Assembly (NCBI RefSeq): GCF_002846495.1
Contig: NZ_PJNE01000001.1
Span: forward strand, 124,001-188,000
Source of the DNA: Phycicoccus duodecadis
Lineage (GTDB): Bacteria; Actinomycetota; Actinomycetes; Actinomycetales; Dermatophilaceae
DNA length: 64,000 nt
Reading direction: 5' to 3'
Below, piece after piece: positions 1-9,050 of this stretch; within the stretch, counting starts at the first letter, position 1; every line of letters starts with the position of its first letter. Below the pieces are notes generated by a model. It was given only the letters and a program-made list of their open reading frames with translations. It did not search any database and had not been told where the DNA came from. The position numbers and the translations under genes were made by a program.

Positions 1-356
1 TCGGCGGCCAGGTACGTGCAGATCGGGTCGTAGTCGACGACGTTGCCCCACACCCAGCCGCCGCCGTGGAACCACATGATGACGGGCACGTCGGTGCGGG
101 CATCGCGCAGCGCCCGCGGCCGGTAGATGCGCAGCGGGATCTCGTGCTCGTCGCGCGCCGGGGCGGTGCCGAAGGTGATGCCGACCGCCGGGTCGACGGG
201 GCCGGTGACCAGCTGCGCCAGCCGGCCCGTCGGGAGGACCTTGGTCCGCACCTGCTGGATGCCGTCGAGGTCGAGGCGCTCGACGGGCGTGCCGAGCCGG
301 TCGACGGCCAGGGTCAGCAGGGTCGTGAGCGGGGGCATGCCCCGGTAGCTGCGCAT
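1..356 (-). CDS. Alpha/beta-hydrolase (HSL-like carboxylesterase), 5' part only
   Basis: This gene reads toward lower coordinates and leaves the window, so only the first 118 residues are visible. Residues 97-101 read HGGGW, the oxyanion-hole motif of hormone-sensitive-lipase-type esterases, after a stretch PVIMWF that fits the core beta strand before it. The catalytic Ser, Asp and His would lie beyond the edge and cannot be checked. The ATG at 356 is supported by a -10-like CATACT (opposite strand of 363-368) ending 6 bases before it, which predicts a leaderless mRNA. It is divergent from dop with only 20 bases between the start codons. The substrate is unknown. Confidence 0.8.
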   Translation of the reverse strand, partial: MRSYRGMPPLTTLLTLAVDRLGTPVERLDLDGIQQVRTKVLPTGRLAQLVTGPVDPAVGITFGTAPARDEHEIPLRIYRPRALRDARTDVPVIMWFHGGGWVWGNVVDYDPICTYLAA

Positions 357-379
357 CGGCTCAGTATGGTCGAGCCATG
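354..379. promoter_or_regulatory. Compact bidirectional promoter, esterase and dop
   Basis: The 20 bases between the two start codons hold TATGGT (365-370, plus strand) and CATACT (minus strand, 368-363). The hexamers overlap by four base pairs, and each ends exactly 6 bases before its own ATG. This is the geometry of a symmetric -10 that fires in both directions to give two leaderless mRNAs. No clear -35 is visible on either side. Seen: hexamers and spacing. Inferred: activity. Confidence 0.6.
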
Positions 380-1939
380 ACCGTGCACCGGGTGATGGGG
401 ATCGAGACCGAGTACGGCATCGTCGTCCCCGGCGACCCGCAGGCCAACCCCATGGTCGCCTCCGGCGACGTCGTCACCGCCTACGCCCGCTCGCGCGGCA
501 TCCGGCCGGCCCGCGCCAGCTGGGACTACGCCGACGAGGCCCCCCTGCGCGACGCCCGCGGCTTCGACATGGGCCGGGCCCAGGCCCACCCCACCCAGCT
601 CACCGACGAGCTCGAGGACCCCACGATGGCCAACGTGGTGCTGACCAACGGCGCCCGCCTCTACGTCGACCACGCCCACCCCGAGTACAGCTCGCCCGAG
701 GTCACCACCCCGCGGGCCGCCGTCACCTGGGACCGCGCCGGCGAGCTGGTGATGCGCGAGGCCGTCGAGCGCCTCGCCACGGTGCCGCCGGGGGTCAACC
801 TCTACAAGAACAACGCCGACGGCAAGGGCGTCTCGTACGGCACCCACGAGAACTACCTGATGTCGCGGGCCACGCCGTTCGCCGCGATCGTGCGGCACCT
901 GACGCCGTTCTTCGTCGCACGCCAGGTGATGTGCGGCAGCGGGCGGGTCGGCATCGGCGTCGACTCGCGCACCGCCGGCTACCAGATCGCCCAGCGCAGC
1001 GACTTCTTCGAGGTCGAGGTGGGCCTGGAGACCACCCTGAAGCGCCCCATCATCAACACCCGCGACGAGCCGCACGCGGTGGCCGACAAGTACCGGCGGC
1101 TGCACGTCATCCTCGGCGACTGCAACCACGCCGACGTCGCGAACCTGCTGAAGATGGGCACCACCTCGCTGGTGCTCGCGATGATCGAGGCCGACGCCAT
1201 GGGGCCTGACCTCACCGTGCGCCGGCCCGTCGGCACGCTGCACGAAGTGTCGCACGACCCCACCCTGAAGGCCACCCTCGAGCTGGCCGACGGGCGCCGG
1301 CTCACCGCGGTCGAGCTGCTCTGGGAGTACCACGACCGGGCGGCCGCCTTCGTCGACGAGCGCTCCGGCGGAGCGCCCGACCCCGACACCGCCGAGGTCC
1401 TGCACTGGTGGTCGGTGGTCCTCGACAAGCTCGGGCGCGACCCGATGGAGGCCCGCCGCGAGGTCGACTGGGTGGCCAAGCTGGCCGTCCTCGAGGGCTA
1501 CCGCGAGCGCGACGGCCTGGGCTGGGCCGACCCCCGCCTGAAGGCCGTCGACCTGCAGTGGTCCGACGTGCGGGCCGACCGCGGCATCGCCCACCGGCTG
1601 GCGGCCACGGGGCGCCTCGAGGTGCTCGTCGACGAGGCCGAGGTGCGGCGCGCGGTCACCGAGCCCCCGGCCGACACCCGCGCCTGGTTCCGCGGCACCT
1701 GCCTCGCGCGCTTCCCCGACGACGTCGTCGCGGCGTCCTGGGACTCGGTCATCTTCGACGTCGCCGGCCAGCGGATGCTGCAGCGGGTCCCGATGCTCGA
1801 GCCGCTGCGCGGGACCGAGGCCGCGGTGGGCGAGATCGTCCGCTCGGCGCCCGACGCCGCCTCGCTGCTGCGGGCACTCGCCGCGTCGGCCGACAGCGGC
1901 ACTGCCGCCGACGGCGGGAACGCGTCTCTCGAGCCCTGA
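377..1939 (+). CDS. dop: Pup deamidase/depupylase Dop
   Basis: Dop converts the C-terminal Gln of Pup to Glu so that PafA can use it, and it also removes Pup from tagged proteins. The 520-residue product belongs to the carboxylate-amine ligase-like fold: GIETEYG at residues 8-14 holds the metal-binding glutamates, and TNGARLYVDHAHPEYSSPE follows. The segment of about 40 residues after residue 37 (ASWDYADEAPLRDARG and onward) corresponds to the Dop loop that PafA lacks. It precedes pup, whose product ends in GGQ and therefore needs this enzyme. Start ATG 377 fits the leaderless -10 TATGGT at 365-370. Confidence 0.95.
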   Translation: MTVHRVMGIETEYGIVVPGDPQANPMVASGDVVTAYARSRGIRPARASWDYADEAPLRDARGFDMGRAQAHPTQLTDELEDPTMANVVLTNGARLYVDHAHPEYSSPEVTTPRAAVTWDRAGELVMREAVERLATVPPGVNLYKNNADGKGVSYGTHENYLMSRATPFAAIVRHLTPFFVARQVMCGSGRVGIGVDSRTAGYQIAQRSDFFEVEVGLETTLKRPIINTRDEPHAVADKYRRLHVILGDCNHADVANLLKMGTTSLVLAMIEADAMGPDLTVRRPVGTLHEVSHDPTLKATLELADGRRLTAVELLWEYHDRAAAFVDERSGGAPDPDTAEVLHWWSVVLDKLGRDPMEARREVDWVAKLAVLEGYRERDGLGWADPRLKAVDLQWSDVRADRGIAHRLAATGRLEVLVDEAEVRRAVTEPPADTRAWFRGTCLARFPDDVVAASWDSVIFDVAGQRMLQRVPMLEPLRGTEAAVGEIVRSAPDAASLLRALAASADSGTAADGGNASLEP

Positions 1940-2062
1940 TCCGGCATGACGCGCTCGACGAGCGCCCGGCGCCGGTCCGTGGTCTGCTGGTCACCCCTCG
2001 TCCTCGCGTCCCGGCCCTGCCGGTGCCGTGTACCTCTGGGCAGCGCTCGTCGGGGACGGGCG

Positions 2063-2080
2063 CGGGGGCGCGGGCCCCCG
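2063..2080 (+). terminator. GC-rich hairpin between dop and pup
   Basis: CGGGGG (2063-2068) pairs with CCCCCG (2075-2080) around a six-base loop. There is no T tract, which is common in high-GC genomes, so a terminator role is only possible. The rest of the 253-base gap (1940-2192) shows only the pup promoter. Confidence 0.25.
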
Positions 2081-2153
2081 GGTGCCCTGCGCTCACCCGG
2101 GGCGCCGGGCCACGCCGGTGGGACGCCACCGCTGCCCCGCGCCGGTGTCCGAC

Positions 2154-2184
2154 TAGGCTCGGGACACGTCCCCACCTCAAGGAG
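2154..2184 (+). promoter_or_regulatory. Promoter and ribosome binding site of pup operon
   Basis: TAGGCT at 2154-2159 is a good -10 and places the transcript start near 2166. A strong Shine-Dalgarno AAGGAG lies at 2179-2184, 8 bases before the pup ATG. Unlike dop, this operon therefore has a short leader. Confidence 0.55.
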
Positions 2185-2192
2185 CGGTCAGC

Positions 2193-2387
2193 ATGCCCGG
2201 TCAGGAGCAGATCAAGCCGCAGCGGCGCGACGACGGCCCCGACGACGTCGACGTCCCGGTCCCCGTCGCGGCCTCCGCCTCGGCGCAGACGAGCGACATC
2301 GACGACATCCTCGACGAGATCGACGGTGTCCTGGAGTCCAACGCCGAGGAGTTCGTCCGCGGGTTCGTCCAGAAGGGTGGCCAGTGA
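2193..2387 (+). CDS. pup: Prokaryotic ubiquitin-like protein Pup
   Basis: This 64-residue, acidic, largely disordered protein is attached to lysines of target proteins to send them to the proteasome. The C-terminal half ([24 protein letters not shown]) is the part that forms a helix on the ATPase coiled coils and binds PafA. It ends in GGQ, so it must be deamidated by Dop before ligation. AAGGAG sits 8 bases upstream of the ATG. The stop TGA (2385-2387) overlaps the GTG of prcB (2384) by three bases, so the two are translationally coupled. Confidence 0.97.
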   Translation: MPGQEQIKPQRRDDGPDDVDVPVPVAASASAQTSDIDDILDEIDGVLESNAEEFVRGFVQKGGQ

Positions 2388-3211
2388 CCCCCGGAGCCGG
2401 GTCCGGGCGCCTGCCCGACGCCTTCCTCGCCCCGGGGTCGTCCTCGTTCGCCGAGTTCCTGTCGGCGCAGGCCCCGAGCCTGCTGCCGTCGCGGCGCACC
2501 CTGCCCGCGGGCACCACCCTGGAGGCGCCGCACGGCACGACCATCGTCACGGTGACCTTCGACGGCGGGGTCGCGATGGCCGGTGACCGGCGCGCCACGA
2601 TGGGCAACATCATCGCCAACCGCGACATGGAGAAGGTGTTCGCCACCGACGAGTACAGCCTCGTCGGCATCGCGGGCACGGCCGGCCTCGCCATCGAGCT
2701 CGTGCGCCTGTTCCAGGTCGAGCTCGAGCACTACGAGAAGATCGAGGGCGCGCTGATGTCGCTCGAGGGCAAGGCCAACCGCCTGGCCTCGATGATCCGC
2801 GGCAACCTCGGGATGGCGATGCAGGGCCTCTCGGTCGTGCCGGTGTTCGCCGGCTACGACCTCGAGCAGTCCCGCGGCCGGATCTTCTCCTACGACGTCA
2901 CCGGCGGCTGCTACGAGGAGCACGACCACCACAGCGTCGGGTCGGGCTCGCTCTTCGCCCGGGGCTCGCTGAAGAAGCGGTTCCGGCGGGGGCAGAGCCT
3001 CGACGAGGCCGTCGCCATCGCCGTCGAGGCGCTCTACGACGCCGCTGACGACGACTCCGCCACCGGTGGGCCGGACGTCGGGCGCCGCATCTGGCCCACG
3101 GTCGGCGTGGTCGACGTCGAGGGCACCCGTTTCGTCGCCGAGGACGACGTCGCCGTCGTGGTCGACACCTTGCTCGCGTCGCGCGTCGACGACCCGGGGG
3201 GTGCCCGATGA
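2384..3211 (+). CDS. prcB: Proteasome beta subunit PrcB
   Basis: Catalytic beta subunit of the 20S core. The 275-residue precursor has a propeptide of about 51 residues that ends in HG, and Thr52 of [12 protein letters not shown] becomes the N-terminal nucleophile after self-processing. [15 protein letters not shown] and the [13 protein letters not shown] stretch are typical of actinobacterial beta subunits. The GTG at 2384 overlaps the pup stop; no other start keeps a propeptide of normal length. It is coupled to prcA by an ATGA overlap. It is the only beta subunit in the window. Confidence 0.96.
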   Translation: MTPGAGSGRLPDAFLAPGSSSFAEFLSAQAPSLLPSRRTLPAGTTLEAPHGTTIVTVTFDGGVAMAGDRRATMGNIIANRDMEKVFATDEYSLVGIAGTAGLAIELVRLFQVELEHYEKIEGALMSLEGKANRLASMIRGNLGMAMQGLSVVPVFAGYDLEQSRGRIFSYDVTGGCYEEHDHHSVGSGSLFARGSLKKRFRRGQSLDEAVAIAVEALYDAADDDSATGGPDVGRRIWPTVGVVDVEGTRFVAEDDVAVVVDTLLASRVDDPGGAR

Positions 3212-4014
3212 GTGCCGGCATGCCGTTCTACGTCTCGCCCGAGCAGCTGATGAAGGACCGGGCCGACTTCGCCCGCAAGGGCATCGCCCGCGGCCGTGCG
3301 GTCGTCGTGCTCCAGTTCGACGGCGGCATCGCGTTCGTGGCCGAGAACCCCAGCCGCGCGCTGCACAAGATCTCCGAGATCTACGACCGCATCGCGTTCG
3401 CCGCGGTCGGCAAGTACCCCGAGTTCGAGAACCTGCGGGTCGCGGGCGTGCGCTACGCCGACCTGCGGGGGTACTCCTACGACCGCTCCGACGTCACGGC
3501 TCGCGGCCTCGCCAACGCCTACGCCCAGACGCTCGGCACCGTGTTCACCCAGGAGTCCAAGCCCTACGAGGTCGAGCTGGTGGTGGCCGAGGTCGGCGCG
3601 AGCGTCGAGCACGACCAGATCTACCGACTCACCTACGACGGCTCGGTGGCCGACGAGCAGGGCTTCGTCGCGATGGGCGGCGGCGCCGAGCAGATCGACA
3701 CCGGGCTGCGCGCGGCCTGGAGACCCGGGATGAACCTGGCCGAGGCCCTCGTGCTGGCCGTGGGGCTGCTGGGCGCCGACCCCGCCGGCGGGGAGACCCG
3801 CACCCTCTCGCCCGAGCAGCTCGAGGTCGCCGTCCTCGACCGCTACCGCCCGCGCCGGCGCTTCCGCCGGGTCTCCGGCGAGCTGCTGTCGCGCCTGCTG
3901 AGCAGTGACGACCCGACCGCCGACGTGCCCGAGGGCGACGAGGGCGACTCGCTGCGCAGTGCCACCACCAACCCGCAGACCCAGCGCCCCGAGCACGACG
4001 GCCCGGCCGAGTGA
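3208..4014 (+). CDS. prcA: Proteasome alpha subunit PrcA
   Basis: Forms the gating alpha rings of the 20S core. The 268 residues begin [20 protein letters not shown], the alpha-type N-terminus that closes the pore, with no propeptide or N-terminal Thr. The hydrophilic C-terminal tail of roughly 35 residues ends in PAE rather than the usual activator-docking motif of archaeal ATPases; in actinobacteria the docking residues are on the ATPase. ATG 3208 overlaps the prcB stop, and the prcA stop overlaps the GTG of pafA at 4011, making a four-gene coupled unit. Confidence 0.96.
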   Translation: MSAGMPFYVSPEQLMKDRADFARKGIARGRAVVVLQFDGGIAFVAENPSRALHKISEIYDRIAFAAVGKYPEFENLRVAGVRYADLRGYSYDRSDVTARGLANAYAQTLGTVFTQESKPYEVELVVAEVGASVEHDQIYRLTYDGSVADEQGFVAMGGGAEQIDTGLRAAWRPGMNLAEALVLAVGLLGADPAGGETRTLSPEQLEVAVLDRYRPRRRFRRVSGELLSRLLSSDDPTADVPEGDEGDSLRSATTNPQTQRPEHDGPAE

Positions 4015-5393
4015 GTACCCGGGGCACCCGCCGCATCTTCGGCATCGAGAACGAGTACGGCATCACCTGCTCCACCGCGGGGCAGCGCACCCTCACCCCC
4101 GACGAGGTCGCGCGCTACCTGTTCCGCAAGGTCGTGGCCTGGGGCCGGTCGAGCAACGTGTTCCTGACCAACGGCTCGCGGCTCTACCTCGACGTCGGCT
4201 CCCACCCCGAGTACGCCACCGCCGAGTGCGACTCCGTGCGCCAGGTCGTGACCCACGACAAGGCCGGGGAACGGATCATCGAGGGCCTCGTCGCCGACGC
4301 CCAGGTGCGCCTGCGCGAGGACGGCGTCGCCGGCGACATCTACGTCTTCAAGAACAACACCGACTCGGCCGGCAACTCCTACGGCTGTCACGAGAACTTC
4401 CTGGTCACCCGCTCGGGCGAGTTCCAGGCCCTCAGCGAGACCCTGCTGCCGTTCCTCATCAGCCGCCAGCTGACCTGCGGGGCGGGCAAGCTCGTGACCA
4501 CCACCAAGGGTGCGTCCTACGCGCTCAGCCAGCGCGCCGACCACATCTGGGAGGGCGTGTCGTCGGCCACGACCCGCAGCCGGCCGATCATCAACACCCG
4601 CGACGAGCCGCACGCCGACGCCGAGCACTACCGGCGCCTGCACGTCATCGTCGGCGACTCCAACATGGCCGAGACCACCACCATGCTCAAGGTCGGCTCG
4701 GCCGACCTGGTCCTGCGGATGATCGAGGCCGGCGTCGTCATGCGCGACCTCACCCTCGAGAACCCGATCCGGGCCATCCGCGAGATCTCGCACGACCTCA
4801 CCGGCCGGCGCACGGTGCGGCTGGCCAACGGTCGCGAGCTCTCGGCCCTGGACCTCCAGCGCCAGTACCACGAGAAGGCCGTCGAGTTCGTCGCGCGCGA
4901 GGGGGCCACCGACAGCCTCCACCACCGCGTCCTCGACCTCTGGGACCGCACCCTCACCGCCGTCGAGACCGGGAACCTCGCCCTGGTGGGCAGCGAGATC
5001 GACTGGGTCGTCAAGTACCGGCTCATCGAGGACTACGCCACCCGGCACGGGCTCGACCTCGACCACCCGCGGCTCGCCCAGATCGACCTGGCCTACCACG
5101 ACATCGACCGCAACCGGGGGCTGTTCTACCTGCTCCAGCGCCGCGGCCGGATCGCCCGGGTCGTCTCCGACCCCGAGGTCTTCGAGGCCAAGGTGCGGCC
5201 GCCGCAGACCACCCGGGCCAAGCTGCGCGGCGACTTCATCCGCGCCGCCCAGGAGCACCGCCGCGACTTCACCGTCGACTGGGTGCACCTGAAGCTCAAC
5301 GACCAGGCGCAGCGCACCGTGCTCTGCAAGGACCCGTTCCTGGCGCAGGACGCCCGCGTCGACCGATTGGTCGAGGGGATGTCGGCCACCTGA
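4011..5393 (+). CDS. pafA: Pup-protein ligase PafA
   Basis: PafA phosphorylates the C-terminal Glu of Pup and joins it to a lysine of the substrate. The 460-residue product shares the Dop fold but is shorter because it lacks the Dop loop. GIENEYG (residues 11-17) carries the metal ligands; [20 protein letters not shown] and [11 protein letters not shown] match the shared ATP/Pup-binding core. The GTG at 4011 overlaps the prcA stop codon by three bases. In mycobacteria pafA lies apart from pup-prcBA, so the direct coupling here is a compact arrangement. Confidence 0.96.
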   Translation: MSTRGTRRIFGIENEYGITCSTAGQRTLTPDEVARYLFRKVVAWGRSSNVFLTNGSRLYLDVGSHPEYATAECDSVRQVVTHDKAGERIIEGLVADAQVRLREDGVAGDIYVFKNNTDSAGNSYGCHENFLVTRSGEFQALSETLLPFLISRQLTCGAGKLVTTTKGASYALSQRADHIWEGVSSATTRSRPIINTRDEPHADAEHYRRLHVIVGDSNMAETTTMLKVGSADLVLRMIEAGVVMRDLTLENPIRAIREISHDLTGRRTVRLANGRELSALDLQRQYHEKAVEFVAREGATDSLHHRVLDLWDRTLTAVETGNLALVGSEIDWVVKYRLIEDYATRHGLDLDHPRLAQIDLAYHDIDRNRGLFYLLQRRGRIARVVSDPEVFEAKVRPPQTTRAKLRGDFIRAAQEHRRDFTVDWVHLKLNDQAQRTVLCKDPFLAQDARVDRLVEGMSAT

Positions 5394-5408
5394 GCCGGGC
5401 TCCCCGGC
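5394..5408 (+). terminator. Hairpin after pafA
   Basis: GCCGGG (5394-5399) and CCCGGC (5403-5408) form a perfect six-pair stem with a three-base loop just past the pafA stop codon. No T tract follows. It is placed to end the pup-prcB-prcA-pafA transcript. Confidence 0.4.
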
Positions 5409-5534
5409 GGCCACGGCAGCCTGGACGGACCGGCGTCCTCCCAGGTGGCGATGAGGGAGTTCGCAAGAGCCGCGGTTATCGTGGATGGCTGTTGTCCGCT
5501 TCCCGGCAGCGCCCCCGACCGAAGGTCCGTTCTC

Positions 5535-6485
5535 GTGCCACGTCGCTTGACCACCGTCCTGTCCACCGCTGCCCTCGCCGGCGCGCTCGTGCTCACCGGC
5601 TGCGGTGAGGAGACCGGTTCGACTCCGTCGTCCACGCTCACGGGCGTCACCGTCACCGGGTCGGACCCCAAGGCCGAGCCCACCGTCAAGGTCGCGGCCC
5701 CGCTGAAGCTCACCAAGACCGAGTCCAAGGTCGTCACCGAGGGCACCGGCGCGGCGGTCAAGAAGGACGACCTCGTCTCGCTGCAGGCGGTCCTGGTCAA
5801 CGGCACCAGCGGCAAGGTCCTCACCAGCACCTGGAAGCAGGGGCCCGTGGGTCTCGACCTCGCGGCGGCCGACCTGTTCGCGTCCTTCAAGAGCGAGATC
5901 CCCGGCAAGAAGCTGGGCTCCCGGGTGGTCATCGCCTCCACCCCGGCCGACGCCTACGGCGCCACCGGCAACCAGACGCTCGGCGTCGGCAAGGACGACC
6001 CGGTCGTCTTCGTCGTCGACCTGCTGAGCACGGCCAAGGTCCTCAAGGAGGCCACCGGCACCGCCGTAGCCCCCAAGGCCGGGTTGCCCACCGTCGTGAT
6101 GAACGCCGGCAAGCCCGCCGCCATCACCGCCCCGAAGGGCGTGAAGCCCCCCACCAAGACCGTGGTGCAGCCGCTCATCGAGGGCACCGGCCCGGCCGTC
6201 CAGAAGGGCCAGACGGTGCGGGTGGCCTACACCGGGGCGCTCTACCGCAACGGTGAGGTCTTCGACTCCAGCGCCAGCCGCCCCGAGCAGCCGTACTTCG
6301 AGTTCCCCATCGGCCAGGGCCAGGTCATCAAGGGCTGGGACAACGGCCTGCTGGGCCAGAAGGTCGGCAGCCGCGTGCTGCTCGTCATCCCCCCGGCGGA
6401 CGGCTACGGCGCCGCCGGCAGCGGCGACAAGATCAAGGGCACCGACACCCTGATGTTCGTCGTCGACATCCTGGCCGCGTACTGA
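5535..6485 (+). CDS. FKBP-type prolyl isomerase lipoprotein, two FKBP domains
   Basis: The GTG at 5535 gives a 316-residue lipoprotein: RR, a hydrophobic core, then a lipobox LTGC with the lipidated Cys at 23. Two FKBP-like repeats follow. The second (about residues 210-316) has the usual VAYTGALYRNGEVFDSS, GQVIKGWDNGLLGQKVGSR and PADGYGAAG motifs and should be active. The first (about residues 55-165) keeps the GSRVVIASTPADAYGA strand but has lost most of the binding-pocket residues, so it looks structural. It likely folds secreted proteins at the outer face of the membrane. A weak -10 TATCGT lies at 5477-5482. An upstream in-frame start would precede the signal peptide and is less likely. 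Confidence 0.88.
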   Translation: MPRRLTTVLSTAALAGALVLTGCGEETGSTPSSTLTGVTVTGSDPKAEPTVKVAAPLKLTKTESKVVTEGTGAAVKKDDLVSLQAVLVNGTSGKVLTSTWKQGPVGLDLAAADLFASFKSEIPGKKLGSRVVIASTPADAYGATGNQTLGVGKDDPVVFVVDLLSTAKVLKEATGTAVAPKAGLPTVVMNAGKPAAITAPKGVKPPTKTVVQPLIEGTGPAVQKGQTVRVAYTGALYRNGEVFDSSASRPEQPYFEFPIGQGQVIKGWDNGLLGQKVGSRVLLVIPPADGYGAAGSGDKIKGTDTLMFVVDILAAY

Positions 6486-6527
6486 CCGCCTCTGCACGCC
6501 CGCCCCACCCCCCGACAGGAGAGCACC

Positions 6528-6905
6528 ATGAGCGAGCCCACCAAGCCCGAGGTCGACTTCCCCGGCGACCAGCCGCCCACCGACCTGGTGGTCGAGGACA
6601 TCACCGTCGGTGACGGCGCCGAGGCCACCCCCGGCAGCACCGTCTCGGCCCACTACGTGGGGGTCACCCACTCCACCGGCGAGGAGTTCGACGCCTCCTG
6701 GAACCGCGGTGCCCCGCTGGAGTTCCGCCTCGGCGTCGGCATGGTCATCGCGGGCTGGGACGAGGGCATCGTCGGGATGAAGGTCGGCGGCCGCCGCAAG
6801 CTGACCATCCCGCCGCACAAGGCCTACGGCGACCGGGGCGCGGGCGGCCTCATCGGCCCCGGCGAGTCGCTGGTCTTCGTCGTCGACCTCATGGACGTGC
6901 GCTGA
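6528..6905 (+). CDS. FKBP-type peptidyl-prolyl cis-trans isomerase, cytoplasmic
   Basis: A single-domain FKBP of 125 residues with no signal sequence. It shows VSAHYVGVTHSTGEEFDASWNRG, GMVIAGWDEGIVGMKVGGRR and HKAYGDRGAGG, which contain the conserved pocket Tyr, Asp and Trp. AGGAGA a few bases before the ATG is a good ribosome binding site, 42 bases after the lipoprotein FKBP, so both are probably on one mRNA. FKBP genes at this place next to pafBC are common in actinobacteria. The stop overlaps the convergent DUF3866 gene by 17 bases. Confidence 0.93.
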   Translation: MSEPTKPEVDFPGDQPPTDLVVEDITVGDGAEATPGSTVSAHYVGVTHSTGEEFDASWNRGAPLEFRLGVGMVIAGWDEGIVGMKVGGRRKLTIPPHKAYGDRGAGGLIGPGESLVFVVDLMDVR

Positions 6906-8001
6906 GCACCGGGTCGGCCGCCGCGGCGGCGTGAGCACCGGCGGCCGCGGCCGCGAGGAACGGGGTGGGGTCCGTATCCGGACCCCGCCCCATCGTCGTG
7001 AGGGGCACGGGGCTGGCGCCGAGGGCCTCGACCAGCCCGGCGCCGGCGACCTCGACCAGGGTGAGGCGGGCGCGGGCACCGGCGACGAGCTCGGCCGCCT
7101 GCTCGCGCACCCGGGCGTCGAGCGCCGGGTCGGGCAGGGGAGTCAGGGGGAGGTCGGCCGGGGTGAGCAGGGCCCGCCCGTAGGCGGTGCGGCTGTGGTG
7201 GCTGATGCCGAGGTGCCGCTCGCGCCGGTCACCGCCCGACACGCGCAGAGCGGCCACCGACCGGCCACCGAGGACGTCGGCGGCGTGCAGGGCCTCGGCC
7301 GCCGCCACGCCCGAGAAGCCCCAGCGCGTGCCGGTGCCGACGTTGCCCGGCCCCTGGGCCACCACGGCCACGTCGGCGCCCACCACGTGCCGCGCGGCCA
7401 GCAGCCCGGTGTGCACGGTGACGGCCTCGTGGTCGCCACCGAAGGCCTGGCCCACGGTCAGGCAGGCGGCCAGCCAGCCCGCCTCGCGCAGCCCGGCGAC
7501 GGCCCGCGAGAACGCGGCCGGCAGGGCGCCACCGTCGGTCATGACGTAGGCGACCCGCGCGCCGGGCGCGACGGCCCGGATGCCCGCCAGCACCGCGGGC
7601 AGGGCCGAGTGCAGGTCGGCGGCCACCACCGGCATCCCGGCCAGGTCGTCGGCCGCCGCCAGGACGTCGTGGTGGGGGCTCTCCTGCTCGTCGACCGCCA
7701 GCAGCATCTGCTGGAGCGGCGTGTAGCGGGCCTTGACGATGTGCCCCGGGCCCGGCTCCGGGTCGGGCGGCAGCATGTCGGGGCGGGCCACCACGAAGGC
7801 CAGGCCCCCCGTGCCGAGCCCGCGCAGGAGGGCCGAGGCGTTGAGCAGCACCCGCTCGCCGGGGGCCGGCACCCCGGTGACGGCGGTGTACGCCAGGGCC
7901 CGGACCGGCTCCGAGGCCCCGTCGAGGACGACCACCAGCTCGGCCGCCCCGGCCCAGGCGCGGGCCTGCTCGACCACGGTCCCGGCACGCCACTGCATCA
8001 C
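6889..8001 (-). CDS. DUF3866 family protein
   Basis: A 370-residue protein of unknown function, recognised as DUF3866. It is rich in Ala, Gly and Val, has no signal peptide and no clear membrane segment; GPGHIVKARYTPLQQMLLAVDEQESPHHD, VAQGPGNVGTGTRWGFSG and HLGISHHSRTAYGRAL are its most distinctive segments. The pattern of glycine-rich loops after hydrophobic strands suggests an alpha/beta enzyme fold, which is inference. GTG at 8001 is supported by TACGCT on its own strand (8009-8014), 7 bases upstream. It lies opposite the FKBP and pafBC genes with its own divergent promoter, so it is a separate unit within the proteasome neighbourhood. Confidence 0.75.
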   Translation of the reverse strand: MMQWRAGTVVEQARAWAGAAELVVVLDGASEPVRALAYTAVTGVPAPGERVLLNASALLRGLGTGGLAFVVARPDMLPPDPEPGPGHIVKARYTPLQQMLLAVDEQESPHHDVLAAADDLAGMPVVAADLHSALPAVLAGIRAVAPGARVAYVMTDGGALPAAFSRAVAGLREAGWLAACLTVGQAFGGDHEAVTVHTGLLAARHVVGADVAVVAQGPGNVGTGTRWGFSGVAAAEALHAADVLGGRSVAALRVSGGDRRERHLGISHHSRTAYGRALLTPADLPLTPLPDPALDARVREQAAELVAGARARLTLVEVAGAGLVEALGASPVPLTTMGRGPDTDPTPFLAAAAAGAHAAAAADPVLSARP

Positions 8002-8008
8002 GCGGGGC

Positions 8009-8029
8009 AGCGTAGCCGTCGGGTAGCGT
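8009..8029. promoter_or_regulatory. Divergent -10 elements for DUF3866 and pafB
   Basis: TACGCT on the minus strand (8014-8009) ends 7 bases before the GTG at 8001, and TAGCGT on the plus strand (8024-8029) ends 7 bases before the GTG at 8037. Both predict leaderless transcripts from a 35-base intergenic region. Confidence 0.6.
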
Positions 8030-8036
8030 CTGCCCG

Positions 8037-9050
8037 GTGAGCAGCCAGCCCGGGAGTGGTGCGCCCAGTGCGGCCCAGACCAAGACCGAGCGCCTGCTCA
8101 ACCTGGTCCTGGTGCTCCTCTACGCCCGCCGGCCCCTCGCCAAGGCCCAGATCCGCCAGCTGGTGCCGCAGTACGGCGCCAACGCCTCGCTCGAGGCCTT
8201 CGAGCGGATGTTCGAGCGCGACAAGGACGAGCTGCGCGAGCTCGGCATCCCGCTCGTCACCGAGGACATCGACGCGCTGTGGGAGGACGAGCCGGGCTAC
8301 CGCATCCACCAGCGCGACTACGCCCTGCCCGACATCGCCTTCGAGTCCGACGAGCTCGCGGTGCTGGGGCTGGCCAGCCGCACCTGGGCCCAGGCTTCGC
8401 TGGCCGGGCCGGCCGCCCAGGCGCTGCGCAAGCTGCGGGCCGCCGGGGTCGAGCGTGACGTCGACGCCCTCATCGGCATCGAGCCGCGGCTGCGCACCAC
8501 CGAGCCTGCCTTCGACGACGTGAAGGACGCCGTGCTGCGGCGGGTGCGCATCGCCTTCGACTACCGCCGGCCCGAGGCGACCGACGTGGTCGAGCGGCAC
8601 GTGCAGCCCTGGTCGCTCGCCTCGTGGCACGGCCGCTGGTACCTCAACGCCTACGACGAGGACCGTGGCGCGCCGCGGGTCTTCCGGCTCTCGCGGATCA
8701 CCGGCACGGTGCGCCGGCTCGGCCGGCCCGGCGCGTTCGAGGTGCCCGCCGACCACGAGCCCCAGGTCATGACCCGGTCCGCCGCCACGCCGCCGAGCTC
8801 GCCCAGCCCCGCGGTGGTGCGGGTGCGCCAGGGGGCCGGCCACGCCCTGCGCCGCCGGGCCCGCACCGTCGGCGAGGTCGACGACACCTGGTCGCTGGTC
8901 GACCTCGACTACGGCGACCTCGACGCCTTCGCCGAGGAGCTCGCGGGCTACGGCGCCGACGTCGTGGCCGAGCAGCCGCGCGAGCTGGTCGACGCGGTGG
9001 TCGAGCGGCTGCGGGGCGCCGCCGCCGCCCACGGGGGAGGGGAGGCCTGA
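8037..9050 (+). CDS. pafB: WYL-domain regulator PafB
   Basis: PafB and PafC together act as the activator of the LexA-independent DNA-damage response in mycobacteria. The 337-residue protein has an N-terminal helical HTH region (TERLLNLVLVLLYARRPLAKAQI), a central WYL domain (HVQPWSLASWHGRWYLNAYDEDR, with the W-Y-L signature written here as GRWYL near residue 201) and the C-terminal WCX extension. GTG 8037 fits the leaderless -10. The stop overlaps the ATG of pafC by one base. The position downstream of pafA and FKBP genes is conserved in actinobacteria. Confidence 0.92.
   Translation: MSSQPGSGAPSAAQTKTERLLNLVLVLLYARRPLAKAQIRQLVPQYGANASLEAFERMFERDKDELRELGIPLVTEDIDALWEDEPGYRIHQRDYALPDIAFESDELAVLGLASRTWAQASLAGPAAQALRKLRAAGVERDVDALIGIEPRLRTTEPAFDDVKDAVLRRVRIAFDYRRPEATDVVERHVQPWSLASWHGRWYLNAYDEDRGAPRVFRLSRITGTVRRLGRPGAFEVPADHEPQVMTRSAATPPSSPSPAVVRVRQGAGHALRRRARTVGEVDDTWSLVDLDYGDLDAFAEELAGYGADVVAEQPRELVDAVVERLRGAAAAHGGGEA

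Noticed and set aside
3843..7079. A 1078-codon open frame on the minus strand
   Set aside because: It is antisense to prcA, pafA and both FKBP genes, which are supported by motifs and start signals.
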